From positions 1 through 64,000 of IMG/VR virus record IMGVR_UViG_3300050821_004652: a stretch of 64,000 nucleotides of DNA; one strand, given 5' to 3'. This stretch comes from a virus. Made by a program: the position numbers and the translations under genes. Under the pieces are notes generated by a model, which was not told the origin of the DNA, did no database searches, and saw only the letters and a program-made list of their open reading frames with translations. The first letter of the stretch is position 1. Each line of letters begins with the position of its first letter. This document shows positions 1 to 7,053 of the stretch, in pieces.

Positions 1-257
1 ATCAATCGCTTCGTCCCAGGCGGATCCCCCGACGCGCCCACCACAGCCACCGTCAAAGCGTCCTCCGGAACCTCGATCGGCGGCGGCACTACTCGCCTCG
101 GACCCGGCAACCCGTCGCCCACCTTCGATGCCACCTCCGAAAGTGTTTCATGTGAAACATCCTCCGCGTCCCGACGCTTCTCCGTTGCCGTCCGCGCTAC
201 CATCGCCTCTTCCTTCGGCTTCGGCCGCCTTTTCTCCGGTTTCTTCATTCTGATCAT
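1..257 (-). CDS. truncated unknown protein (N-terminal part)
   Basis: A minus-strand reading frame runs open off the left edge, so only the first 80 or so residues are seen. Two in-frame ATGs exist, at 257 and 248; the second gives a start MKKPEKRRPKPKEE. No clear Shine-Dalgarno precedes either. The visible part is Lys/Arg/Glu-rich and probably disordered, followed by a Pro/Val-rich stretch. I do not recognise the family. It lies downstream of the terminase-small-subunit-like gene in the same direction, with 350 bases between them. Confidence 0.5.
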   Translation of the reverse strand, partial: MIRMKKPEKRRPKPKEEAMVARTATEKRRDAEDVSHETLSEVASKVGDGLPGPRRVVPPPIEVPEDALTVAVVGASGDPPGTKRL

Positions 258-608
258 ATGCGGAGTATGAACATGCTACAAATGATGTCAACTGTATAAC
301 GTGTATAATTTGCTGCGGGTTTTTACAGGATTTTTCACGCCGAGACTGGAAGGGGTCAGAACGTCCCTGGCCTGGCTTGGGCACCCCGGCCCCCCAAAGT
401 CCAATAGGCCCAAGGTTCGAGCGTGACCATGGAAGCGGCTTACGAGATCGGCCGGCGCCCTGGCGTGCCTGGACGGGCGCGTATCGCAGTGTGCAACCGT
501 CGTTGCCCAGTATGCGACGTATGCAGCGTATGAGCGCGCGTCAGAGTATGCGCAGTATGATCTTGCCTTGGTAGGGTAAGGTCAGACGCCGCTAACGCAT
601 TGACTTGC
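258..608. other. non-coding stretch with 9-base-period repeats
   Basis: No convincing gene is seen here on either strand; the ORFs are shadows. GTATG occurs at 510, 519, 528, 546 and 555, always in the same 9-base register. A smaller pair, GTATAA, sits at 294 and 303, again 9 bases apart. On the minus strand a TTGACA lies close upstream of the truncated gene but without a good -10. The stretch separates the terminase-small-subunit-like gene from the next minus-strand gene. Confidence 0.5.
510..563. repeat. six-unit 9-base iteron-like array
   Basis: Six consecutive 9-base units begin at 510, 519, 528, 537, 546 and 555. Five start with GTATG; the unit at 537 is degenerate. The position just downstream of the terminase-small-subunit-like gene makes a terminase or regulator binding array possible, but that is inference. 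Confidence 0.55.
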
Positions 609-1184
609 TTACTCTTTCGATTGGTCGCCTGAATCGGGGGACACCATAGGGACACTTGCGGGGCTCAATTCACCCTCGATCACCCGCGCTGCGCTCCCGT
701 CCCGCCGTTCGAGCGCTTCCCGTACTAGCTCGCCCAGGTCAAGCGTGACCGTCGCATCGGCCAGCTTGCGATCCTTCCACCGCTTCGAATCCCTGTTCAC
801 CAGGAGGAGCGCAGCCGCGTTCACATTCGGCGGATAGTGCTTTACCACATCCACTCTCTGTATAGCGCCATCCACCACTAAAACCTTTGTTTCCTTGTGC
901 TTATAGCCGTTCGCCGCAGCGTGCAGCGAGCGAGCAACCTTTGCCAAACCCAATTCCCTAGCCCGCAATAGGCGCCGAGCGAGGGTAGGTTGATCAGCCT
1001 TCCAGCGGCTGAAGGTATCGGGGCTAATACCAATGAACCCCGCAATATCTTCGTCCGACGCGCCCAGGTAGGCATAGTCGGCACAGAGCCTATCCAGGCT
1101 GGACGTGTAACGGCGTTCGGCCTGGACCTGTTCAAGCGCCAGGGCGGATTCGGCCGCCTGGGCTAGTTTCCGCTTACCGGGCAT
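609..1184 (-). CDS. terminase small subunit-like protein
   Basis: 191 residues. The N-terminal third carries a helix-turn-helix of the small-terminase type (a DED-I-A-FIGIS-TFSRW core at about residues 47-65). It is followed by the family's characteristic segment: a helix with ARSLHAAANGYKHKE, a short hairpin, and HYPPNVNAAALLLVNRDSKRW (conserved prolines then N-x-D-x-x-W). In this family the protein recognises phage DNA and recruits the large subunit for headful packaging. I chose ATG 1184 because it is the only ATG before the conserved part. It has no Shine-Dalgarno, but CATAAT sits exactly 6 bases upstream, suggesting a leaderless message. The large subunit is at 59471, far away in this linear window. 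Confidence 0.75.
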   Translation of the reverse strand: MPGKRKLAQAAESALALEQVQAERRYTSSLDRLCADYAYLGASDEDIAGFIGISPDTFSRWKADQPTLARRLLRARELGLAKVARSLHAAANGYKHKETKVLVVDGAIQRVDVVKHYPPNVNAAALLLVNRDSKRWKDRKLADATVTLDLGELVREALERRDGSAARVIEGELSPASVPMVSPDSGDQSKE

Positions 1185-1254
1185 CGGGGGATTATGCGCC
1201 AGGGCGGGCGCGCCGGCTAGGCTGGATGGTTCGACGACCCTTGCGTGTGGGAGA

Positions 1255-1368
1255 TCAGCATCCTTTGGGACAGGCAGCCAGAGCCGAAAGCGCCAGGATA
1301 ATGCCTTCGCAGCCACAGAGCGCAACGCAGACGCCCAGGATCAGCAGCACCAGGGCAAGGCGCGCCAT
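1255..1368 (-). CDS. 37-residue membrane/lipoprotein-like microprotein
   Basis: ATG 1368 overlaps the TGA of the upstream gene (TGATG), indicating coupled translation. The peptide is a single hydrophobic helix (LALVLLILGVCVALCGC) followed by a second weakly hydrophobic stretch ending in CPKGC. A cysteine after the helix could be a lipobox but the fit is loose. It is one of three consecutive membrane microproteins. Function unknown; holin or superinfection-exclusion roles would be guesses. Confidence 0.6.
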   Translation of the reverse strand: MARLALVLLILGVCVALCGCEGIILALSALAACPKGC

Positions 1369-1541
1369 CAGTGCAGCCCAGGCGATCCGGCTTCGATGGC
1401 GAAGCTAGGCACGTTCGGCTCAGGTGTGGCGATCAGCACCAGGGCAACCAAGGCGCCACACCAGAACACCAGAACCACCAGCAGGAAAAGACGCGCCAGC
1501 CGATCTAGCAGCGGCCGCTTGGGAAGCGCATGGCCCGTCAT
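1368..1541 (-). CDS. 57-residue single-span membrane protein
   Basis: Starts at ATG 1541, overlapping the stop of the upstream microprotein (ATGA). It has a basic N-terminus (HALPKRPLLDRLARL), one transmembrane helix at about residues 17-34 and a short outer tail; the positive-inside rule puts the C-terminus outside. It is translationally linked to genes on both sides. No family recognised. Confidence 0.65.
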   Translation of the reverse strand: MTGHALPKRPLLDRLARLFLLVVLVFWCGALVALVLIATPEPNVPSFAIEAGSPGLH

Positions 1542-1630
1542 CGTGACCGCTCCCATAGGGCAAAGCCCCCGTAGACCGTAGCCACGTACAGGCACCAAGC
1601 CCACCAGGGAACGATATCGAAACCCATCAT
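1538..1630 (-). CDS. 30-residue membrane microprotein
   Basis: A very short frame (MMGFDIVPWWAWCLYVATVY then GGFALWERSR) that starts inside the stop of the upstream gene and ends inside the start of the downstream gene, both ATGA overlaps. It is one Trp/Tyr-rich hydrophobic helix with a basic end. The two overlaps are the main evidence that it is translated. Function unknown. Confidence 0.6.
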   Translation of the reverse strand: MMGFDIVPWWAWCLYVATVYGGFALWERSR

Positions 1631-1857
1631 CGGCCACCCCTGGCAGCTAAATGGCGTTCCCAGTAGCCCGCAGCTGCGGCGACGCCATGATCCGCGGCGA
1701 GACGCGCGCCCCAATGCGAATCCGTGTAGTAGCTCGCCTCACCCACCAGGGACTCGAGTCGCTCGATCTCCGTTGCAGCCTCGCGCAAGAGATCAGCCCG
1801 CGGAGTCCCGTCCCATTGCGACGCCTCGCGCCGTAGCCGTTCCGACAGCATCGACAT
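1627..1857 (-). CDS. small helical protein, unknown
   Basis: 76 residues. The first half is a charged amphipathic helix (LSERLRREASQW, then an ATEIERLESL heptad-like run). The second half is a compact Trp/His-containing segment (TDSHWGARLAADHG, then AGYWERHLAARGG). It overlaps the regulator gene upstream by 65 bases in another frame and is ATGA-coupled to the microprotein downstream. Function not recognised. Confidence 0.6.
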   Translation of the reverse strand: MSMLSERLRREASQWDGTPRADLLREAATEIERLESLVGEASYYTDSHWGARLAADHGVAAAAGYWERHLAARGGR

Positions 1858-2014
1858 GCTTTTGCACCTTTCGAATCATCGACCGCGCCCGCTTGAGCGC
1901 AGCCGACCGAATGAACGTGGTCACAGTCTCGCCGGCCGCCGCAGCGCCAGCGTCAATTGCCTCTCGCTCGGACGGCTTGAGCCGCACCAGCAGGTTACTT
2001 TCACGTCGTTCCAT
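1793..2014 (-). CDS. ribbon-helix-helix (DUF1778/antitoxin-like) regulator
   Basis: 73 residues from ATG 2014. Pattern: a basic strand (ESNLLVRLKPSERE) then helix, Gly turn and helix (AAAAGETVTTFIRSAALKRA). This is the ribbon-helix-helix layout of Arc/MetJ-type and DUF1778 antitoxin-type repressors. An alternative ATG at 2023 lies inside the -10 element of its own promoter, so 2014 is preferred. The -10 TAGAAT ends 7 bases before ATG 2014, so the message is probably leaderless. TGCATATC boxes overlap the promoter, consistent with autoregulation. No toxin partner was recognised next to it. Confidence 0.7.
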   Translation of the reverse strand: MERRESNLLVRLKPSEREAIDAGAAAAGETVTTFIRSAALKRARSMIRKVQKHVDAVGTATARGVAMGRDSAG

Positions 2015-2021
2015 GGGCGCC

Positions 2022-2049
2022 ATTCTACACCCTGGAGATATGCAATCAA
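2022..2049 (-). promoter_or_regulatory. leftward promoter of the RHH regulator
   Basis: On the minus strand: -35 TTGATT (2044-2049), 16-base spacer, -10 TAGAAT (2022-2027). Transcription should start about at the A of ATG 2014. A TGCATATC box (2037-2044) occupies the spacer. Confidence 0.65.
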
Positions 2050-2340
2050 GACGCAGCGGACGATATGCACAAGGTCTCGTCACACTACCGGACTATTTGC
2101 ATTCAGTCCTATAATGATATGCACGAATAGTCCCGTTCCGGCCCCCAACTGTTGCGATAAACCGCTATTCATAACGCTTTCTATTGTGCGTGAACTGACA
2201 GGGAACAAATCGAATCTCGCGACTCCCTGGTATGTACCTACCAGCCCGCGCCCATCCCTCTACACGGTCAAATAAACCCACCTAGCGGCAATCATCTATT
2301 TTCAATTGCATATCACTTTGCCCTTGACCCCTGATATGCA
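2037..2340. repeat. five TGCATATC operator-like boxes
   Basis: GATATGCA, plus-strand orientation, at 2037-2044, 2062-2069, 2116-2123 and 2333-2340; the inverse TGCATATC at 2307-2314. The last two form a perfect 10-base inverted repeat (TTGCATATCA / TGATATGCAA, 2306-2315 and 2332-2341) with a 16-base spacer. They flank or overlap both divergent promoters, so they are the likely binding sites of the neighbouring regulator. 2124-2305 holds no gene that I can support. Confidence 0.65.
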
Positions 2341-2351
2341 AAGCGTAGGAT
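2324..2351 (+). promoter_or_regulatory. rightward early promoter
   Basis: -35 TTGACC (2324-2329), 16-base spacer, -10 TAGGAT (2346-2351). The right arm of the inverted TGCATATC pair fills the spacer, a repression geometry. It would transcribe the plus-strand operon starting at 2422. Confidence 0.65.
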
Positions 2352-2421
2352 GGCGACGAGGCAATCCGCCTCGCGCGCCCTATTGCGCGCCACACCAGGG
2401 CAGAGAAAGGCACTGTAGCAC

Positions 2422-2532
2422 ATGGACCTATTCTATCCCGTCCTCGGAGTCTTCGTCCTAATCGGACTCCCCGTCATCATCGTAGCCGTCGGCGCTTTTA
2501 TCGTGGACCACCTCGACCACAACGGCCGCTAA
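2422..2532 (+). CDS. 36-residue membrane microprotein
   Basis: MDLFYPVLGVFVLIGLPVII followed by VAVGAFIVDHLDHNGR: one long hydrophobic helix with a polar C-terminal tail. First frame after the rightward promoter. A weak purine-rich stretch lies upstream. Function unknown. Confidence 0.55.
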   Translation: MDLFYPVLGVFVLIGLPVIIVAVGAFIVDHLDHNGR

Positions 2533-2558
2533 CCACCAACCACCAGGGAAAATCCATC

Positions 2559-2774
2559 ATGCGATACAACGTCATCCCCGCACCCGTCCCGTCAGTCGGC
2601 GACCTAGTGTTAGTCACCTTTTGGGCGGACACCCGCCCCACCTTTTGCACCATAACCGGACACGGCGCCAAGAACGGCCGCCCGCTCCTCCACCTGGAGC
2701 AATGCACCAACAAGGCGTCGCGCTGGGCCTACCTCGACCAAATCCAGCCGCTCCCGCGCCCCTACCGCCGCTAA
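2559..2774 (+). CDS. 71-residue unknown protein, SH3/beta-barrel-like
   Basis: Preceded by AGGGA at a fair distance. The sequence alternates short beta-strand-like stretches (GDLVLVTFWA, FCTITGHGAK, RPLLHLEQC) around Gly turns, which suggests a small beta barrel. No family named. It lies between the 36-residue membrane protein and the AAA+ gene. Confidence 0.6.
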   Translation: MRYNVIPAPVPSVGDLVLVTFWADTRPTFCTITGHGAKNGRPLLHLEQCTNKASRWAYLDQIQPLPRPYRR

Positions 2775-2798
2775 CCTTTCCTCGCTTTAACCCCTAGC

Positions 2799-2829
2799 GC
2801 CCCGCCTGGATTGGACCCCAGAGCGGGGC
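2799..2829 (+). other. intergenic hairpin
   Basis: Arms GCCCCGC (2799-2805) and GCGGGGC (2823-2829), no following U-tract, 43 bases before the AAA+ start codon. The same arm sequences recur at 5962-5994. Confidence 0.55.
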
Positions 2830-2872
2830 TTAGGAGTCAGAAGGGCAATCAGGCACTTCGACAGAGGATCAC

Positions 2873-4453
2873 ATGCAGACACGATCACAGCGACTTGCGG
2901 CCGATGTTGCCGCAATCTTGCGGGCCCGCAACCCGCTTCTATGGATCATCACTCGCGAGGAAGCGCGAGTCGAAGGGCACCTATTCGAGGCAGCGGCGAA
3001 AGCCGGCTACCTCGCGCGCTCATGGGATGTGGCGCAGGGATTCGCCAACATCGACGGAACACGCCCCGAATGGGCAGACGTCAGCATGAGCGACCCAGGC
3101 GAAGCAATCAAAGCCATCGCCAGCCGCGCCACCAACGGCAGCGAACGCGGCGCCTGGATCATGCGCGATCTCCCCATATGGCTCGACGGCATGGCCGGCG
3201 CCGCACCGTGTCGCGCCTTGCGCAACCTCGCGCGGACACTTCCCAGCATCCCCCGCGAACGCGCCCAGGCCATCATCGTGCTTTCACCGTCCGGCAACAT
3301 TCCGGCCGAGTTAGCCGGCCATGCGACCGTCATTGAATGGACGCTTCCCGACCGCGAGGAAATCGCCGCCATTTTGGACGCCGCCATCGCTGGATTACCG
3401 GAAGACATGCAAGCCGCAGCGGCGCCCAACGGCACCAGGGAAAGCGCCATCGACGCCGCAGTGGGCCTATCAGGCGAGGAGGCAGCCGCCTGTTACGCGC
3501 GCTCCCTGATACAGACTCGCACGATCGACCCCGCCACGGTCTCCCAGGAAAAAAAGCGAGTCATTGCCAAGGAACGAGTCCTCGAATGGTTCGATCCGCT
3601 CCCAGGCGGACTCGACGCAGTGGGCGGACTCGACAACCTCAAGGCATGGCTTGTCAGCCGCGCCGCCGCCTACAGCCCCAAGGCCCGCGCCTATGGTCTC
3701 CCGATGCCGAAAGGCACTTTCCTCGGAGGCATCAGCGGATGCGGCAAGAGCCTGACATGCAAGGCGATAGCCACCGCATGGCAAGTCCCGCTCCTGAAAT
3801 TGGACCTCGGCGCCCTTAAATCCAAATTTGTCGGCGAGTCAGAAGGCAACCTCCGCAAGGCACTCGCGACCATCGAAGCCACGGGCCGTTGTGTCGTGTG
3901 GCTTGACGAAGTGGAAAAGGCACTCGCAGGCAGCAGCGGCCCGCAAGGCGACGGTGGAGTCAGCAGCGACGCGCTAGGCGCCATTCTCAATTGGATGCAG
4001 GAACGCAAGGGCGGTGCTTTCATCGTGGCCACCGCGAACGACGTTGCGAGCCTCCCTCCCGAGTTTTTACGCAAGGGCCGCTTTGATCAAGTATGGTGGA
4101 TCGACTTGCCCACCCTTACTGAACGCGCCGCCATCATCGGCGCCGCCATGCGGGCCCACGGTCGCAAGGCCGACACCATCGACGCCGCCCAGGTCGCCGC
4201 CGCTTGCGTGGATTTCACGGGCTCAGAGGTAGCCGAGCTAGTCCCCGACGCACTCTACAGCGCCTTTGCCGATGCCGAACGCGAACCCGTTACAGCGGAT
4301 TTCATCGCCGCCGCAGGCAACGTGACTCCCCTGGCCAAGACCGCCGCCGAGAAAATCAAGACTATGCGCGAGTGGGCAAAGGGACGCGCCCGCTATGCCA
4401 GCGCCCAGGACGCACCGACCGCCACCAGCTCCGGCCGCAAGCTGGACTTGTGA
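2873..4453 (+). CDS. AAA+ ATPase (Ycf46/FtsH-like)
   Basis: 526 residues. The N-terminal 230 residues form a degenerate ATPase-like/helical domain. The C-terminal AAA+ module has Walker A GISGCGKS (286-293), the pore-loop-like KFVGESEGNLRKA, Walker B VVWLDE (341-346), sensor 1 N389 and the arginine-finger box FLRKGRFD (398-405). This matches the Ycf46-type AAA family, found in bacteria, plastids and some phages, whose phage role is not settled; remodelling of a protein or nucleoprotein complex is the usual inference. The next gene is probably its partner. A hairpin lies 43 bases upstream. Confidence 0.9.
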   Translation: MQTRSQRLAADVAAILRARNPLLWIITREEARVEGHLFEAAAKAGYLARSWDVAQGFANIDGTRPEWADVSMSDPGEAIKAIASRATNGSERGAWIMRDLPIWLDGMAGAAPCRALRNLARTLPSIPRERAQAIIVLSPSGNIPAELAGHATVIEWTLPDREEIAAILDAAIAGLPEDMQAAAAPNGTRESAIDAAVGLSGEEAAACYARSLIQTRTIDPATVSQEKKRVIAKERVLEWFDPLPGGLDAVGGLDNLKAWLVSRAAAYSPKARAYGLPMPKGTFLGGISGCGKSLTCKAIATAWQVPLLKLDLGALKSKFVGESEGNLRKALATIEATGRCVVWLDEVEKALAGSSGPQGDGGVSSDALGAILNWMQERKGGAFIVATANDVASLPPEFLRKGRFDQVWWIDLPTLTERAAIIGAAMRAHGRKADTIDAAQVAAACVDFTGSEVAELVPDALYSAFADAEREPVTADFIAAAGNVTPLAKTAAEKIKTMREWAKGRARYASAQDAPTATSSGRKLDL

Positions 4454-4466
4454 CCGCTCACCTTGA

Positions 4467-4490
4467 CCCCCGCAGCGTACTTTGCGGGGG
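4467..4490 (+). other. intergenic hairpin
   Basis: Perfect 8-base arms CCCCCGCA (4467-4474) and TGCGGGGG (4483-4490), 8-base loop, no U-tract; 50 bases before the next start codon. Confidence 0.6.
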
Positions 4491-4540
4491 AATAGGCCAG
4501 CGATCATCCGACCGACTGGAAACCACGAAGGGACCACGCC

Positions 4541-5326
4541 ATGCAATCAACCACCCTCCGCCCTGGCCTGCTGGTATCGCTGAATACTAGCGTCCGCGGT
4601 AACGTCGAATACTATAAACAGGACATCGACGCCGCCTATCGTTCCAACGATGGCACCGTCCGCGCCAAATGGGAAACCGAGAAGGTAATACGCGACCCCG
4701 CCGAGTATGAAGCGGCGATCAAGATACGCGGCAAGATTCGCTCGCTGATCTCCGGAATATGCGCCAAGTCCGCTTTCGGCCTCTTGTGCCGGCAGGACCG
4801 CAAAGACGACCTAGAGGCAGCCATTGCCGAAGGGCAGCAGATGGCCCGCGATTTCAACCGCACGGCCCGCCTGACCGCCGTTTCCGCCTACGTCGTGACC
4901 GGCATCATTGCCCAGGACGACGCCCAGGCCGTGCAGGCGATCAATTCCGAGATTCGCGAATTGCTCCAAAACATGGAGGCAGGAGTCCGCCAGTTGGACG
5001 TGGAGTCGATCCGAGACGCCGCCAACCGCGCCAAGAACCTCGCGGCCATGTTGACCCCGGAGGCAGCCGCCCGCGTTCAAGTGGCCATCGACGCCGTGCG
5101 CACCACCGCCCGCCAGCTTGTGAAGGCAGGCGAGACCGCATCCGTTGAGATCGACGCGCGCGCGATCCGCGCTATCACCGAGTCCCGCACCGCATTCTTG
5201 GACCTGGACGACAACGGCCAGGAAATGGCCGCCCCAGTCGTTTCAGGGCGCGCGCTGGACCTCGACCCCACATCGACCCTCGAATCGCTCCCAGCAGCCC
5301 CGCAACGCAGCCTGGAGCTTTTCTAG
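4541..5326 (+). CDS. helical protein next to AAA+ ATPase, unknown
   Basis: 261 residues, almost all alpha-helical. An N-terminal charged segment is followed by a conserved-looking core (KIRSLISGICAKSAFGLLC, then helices with DFNRTARLTAVSAYVVTG). It ends in a disordered Pro/Ser tail with RALDL, similar to the RKLDL at the end of the AAA+ protein. The pair AAA+ ATPase plus helical protein suggests a complex. I do not recognise a named family. Confidence 0.75.
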   Translation: MQSTTLRPGLLVSLNTSVRGNVEYYKQDIDAAYRSNDGTVRAKWETEKVIRDPAEYEAAIKIRGKIRSLISGICAKSAFGLLCRQDRKDDLEAAIAEGQQMARDFNRTARLTAVSAYVVTGIIAQDDAQAVQAINSEIRELLQNMEAGVRQLDVESIRDAANRAKNLAAMLTPEAAARVQVAIDAVRTTARQLVKAGETASVEIDARAIRAITESRTAFLDLDDNGQEMAAPVVSGRALDLDPTSTLESLPAAPQRSLELF

Positions 5327-5338
5327 CGGCTATCGACC

Positions 5339-5367
5339 AATGCCGACCGCCTCAAGGGGCCGGCATT
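5339..5367 (+). other. intergenic hairpin
   Basis: Perfect arms AATGCCG (5339-5345) and CGGCATT (5361-5367), 26 bases before the next start codon. No U-tract. Confidence 0.5.
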
Positions 5368-5393
5368 ACTCGACAACCGTAGGAGCGAACACC

Positions 5394-5729
5394 ATGCCAT
5401 GCGATACCAGACTTAAGCCCAAGCAAACGATCTCCCAGCGTAAGGAAGAGATCACCAAAGTAATCGCGCGCCTGTCCGCCGGTCTCGTTTCCGGTTCGAT
5501 CAAGGTCAAACTTTCACCCCAAGGCGCCATCGCCTTCCAGGGGCTCACCGATCAGGACCGCGACGGAGTCACGGACGCTTGCGCCTATCGCCGCTTGATG
5601 GCCACGGGAAGCGCCCTGGCCAAGGCGAAGGTGCAGGCCGCCCAGACCTTGCTAGGCAAGCCCGTCCTCACCCACGGTGCCCACAGTCACGACGGGGGCG
5701 CGACGTGGTACCCATCCCACAAGCACTAG
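5394..5729 (+). CDS. 111-residue unknown protein
   Basis: Start ATG 5394 follows AGGAG by 7 bases. N-terminus MPCDTRLKPKQTISQRKEEI begins a basic amphipathic helix. A central beta-like section (SGSIKVKLSPQGAIAFQG) is followed by an Asp-rich turn (DQDRDG) and a His-rich end (HGAHSHDGG, then YPSHKH) that could bind metal. Many phages carry similar small proteins of unknown function. Confidence 0.65.
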   Translation: MPCDTRLKPKQTISQRKEEITKVIARLSAGLVSGSIKVKLSPQGAIAFQGLTDQDRDGVTDACAYRRLMATGSALAKAKVQAAQTLLGKPVLTHGAHSHDGGATWYPSHKH

Positions 5730-5738
5730 GAGGCAGCC

Positions 5739-5942
5739 TTGCACGTATGGAAAGCAACCGCCTGGAACGGCTCCAATCCGAGCGTTCACTACGCGCCCAC
5801 CAAAGCCGAGGCCGCAGCCTGGATCAAAGAAGGAGACGCCGACAGTTTCGAGATCACGCAAATAACCGTTGGCCCAGGCCGGAAAGGAGTCGCCGCAGTC
5901 CTCAATAATCTAATTTCCTACTATTGCCTGAACGAACACTAG
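5739..5942 (+). CDS. 67-residue unknown protein, TTG start
   Basis: The TTG start is supported by AGGAGG, which overlaps the upstream stop codon, at ideal spacing; no ATG gives the same fit. Sequence pattern HVWKATAWNGS, then KAEAAAWIKEGDAD, then VGPGRKGVAAVLNNLI suggests a small alpha/beta protein. Function not recognised. Confidence 0.6.
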   Translation: MHVWKATAWNGSNPSVHYAPTKAEAAAWIKEGDADSFEITQITVGPGRKGVAAVLNNLISYYCLNEH

Positions 5943-5961
5943 GAGACGCCGCACCCTGCCA

Positions 5962-5994
5962 GCCCCGCCGAGGCATGAAACCCTCGCGCGGGGC
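5962..5994 (+). other. intergenic hairpin
   Basis: Arms GCCCCGC (5962-5968) and GCGGGGC (5988-5994) with an inner GAGG/CCTC helix, 42 bases before the next start codon; the outer arms are identical to those at 2799-2829. Confidence 0.6.
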
Positions 5995-6036
5995 CAAGGC
6001 AGTGCAGCAAGGACCAGCACAACAGGAGATCAACCA

Positions 6037-6360
6037 ATGACACCCGCCAAGAGCCTAGACGCACTCCACAACCACGCCCGCAGCTTTGTCACCCACTGGG
6101 CAAGCGACGACGGAGCGGACGACTTGCCGGCCGCCCGCGCCGCTTGTCGCGATGTGGCGAGCGCAGCGTCAGCACTCACCAAGGCGAACGACGCCGCCCG
6201 CGCCATGCTGGCCGCGCTGGAAAGTGTATTCCAAGGGATGCGAGTCGAAACACGCGGCGCCGATGGACGCCCCACCAAAGTCTATCTAACGCTGGAATCG
6301 TGCCTACCCGTCGCACCCGCCATCGCCCAGGCGAAGGCCGCAGGGATCACCACGCCATGA
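6037..6360 (+). CDS. 107-residue unknown helical protein
   Basis: Good AGGAG spacing to ATG 6037. The middle (NDAARAMLAALESVFQGM) and the C-terminal APAIAQAKAAGI closely resemble parts of the protein at 7374 (NAARAMLAALKAMNG and AAIAQAEAAGI), so the two share a common C-terminal module. It is ATGA-coupled to the next gene. Function unknown. Confidence 0.65.
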   Translation: MTPAKSLDALHNHARSFVTHWASDDGADDLPAARAACRDVASAASALTKANDAARAMLAALESVFQGMRVETRGADGRPTKVYLTLESCLPVAPAIAQAKAAGITTP

Positions 6361-6536
6361 CCCAGCCGGAAGAACCCACCAAGCCGCAAGCCTACGAGCA
6401 AGGCCGACAGGCGCGCCGAGATCAGCGCCCGTCGTGGGATTGCCCGTTGACCTACCCGCCACACATCCGCGCCGCATGGGGCGAGGGATGGCGCGACAGC
6501 GACGCCATGATCCGCGCCCTGGCGCCGCATCAATAA
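6357..6536 (+). CDS. RMF/CrpP-like small protein
   Basis: 59 residues from ATG 6357 (ATGA overlap with the previous gene). The pattern YEQGRQARRDQ, then CPL, then AAWGEGWRDSD matches the ribosome modulation factor / CrpP-like fold. In that fold A-x-x-x-G-x-x-A begins the first helix and W-x-x-G-W ends the second. RMF dimerises ribosomes in stationary phase; CrpP-like proteins were reported with other roles. Which, if any, applies here is unknown. Neighbours are all small early proteins. Confidence 0.65.
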   Translation: MTQPEEPTKPQAYEQGRQARRDQRPSWDCPLTYPPHIRAAWGEGWRDSDAMIRALAPHQ

Positions 6537-6664
6537 ATCCATTCCGGTTTTCCCATGGCCACACTCGCGCAGTGAGATCACCGGGCACGGTCGGCCCCAG
6601 CAGGACCGGTCGCACCCCGTGGACTCGCAAAGCCACGACGACGACAACCACAGGAGAGAATCAC

Positions 6665-6871
6665 ATGACGATGTTTTATGCCCGCCTCATAAAGGGACGC
6701 GATGTTATCGAGCTAGTAGGGGAACCCACGCCGGACTCCCTGCTGGCCGCAGCCCGCAAGGCTCAAGAACTGCTGGCCAATGGCTGGACCTTCGTGCCCC
6801 AGGCCGAGCTTGCGGCCGAGGTACGGACCGCCACCATCCCCAGGCCCGGCCATTGGCCAACCGTCCAATGA
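6665..6871 (+). CDS. 68-residue unknown protein
   Basis: Start ATG 6665 follows AGGAGAG. It opens with a beta strand pair (MFYARLIKGRDVIELVG), then a helix (DSLLAAARKAQELLANG) and a Trp-containing end. ATGA overlap with the next gene. No family recognised. The 128-base gap before it (6537-6664) holds only a weak hairpin. Confidence 0.6.
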   Translation: MTMFYARLIKGRDVIELVGEPTPDSLLAAARKAQELLANGWTFVPQAELAAEVRTATIPRPGHWPTVQ

Positions 6872-7053
6872 CACGCAAAGCCGCCCTGGCCGCACTAAAG
6901 GCAGCCGCCGCCCAGGACGACCGCAAGACATGGACGCGAGTCTATGTGGAGAACCGAGTCAGCTTGCCCGTTGCGCTGCAAATGTGGCGCGAGGGACAAG
7001 CCTTCGCCCGATGGATCAAAGAACGCGACGCACAGAAGGAAACCACGCCATGA
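6868..7053 (+). CDS. 61-residue unknown protein
   Basis: Begins inside the upstream stop (ATGA) and ends inside the next start (ATGA). It is wholly helical, basic and Trp/Arg-rich (KTWTRVYVENRVSLPVALQM, then WREGQAFARWIKERD). The central segment VYVENRVSLPVALQMWREG looks like an HTH recognition pattern but is too short to be sure. Confidence 0.6.
   Translation: MTRKAALAALKAAAAQDDRKTWTRVYVENRVSLPVALQMWREGQAFARWIKERDAQKETTP

Noticed and set aside
2811-3336. Plus-strand frames overlapping the AAA+ start
   Set aside because: Arg-rich, no ribosome site, and superseded by the AAA+ frame.
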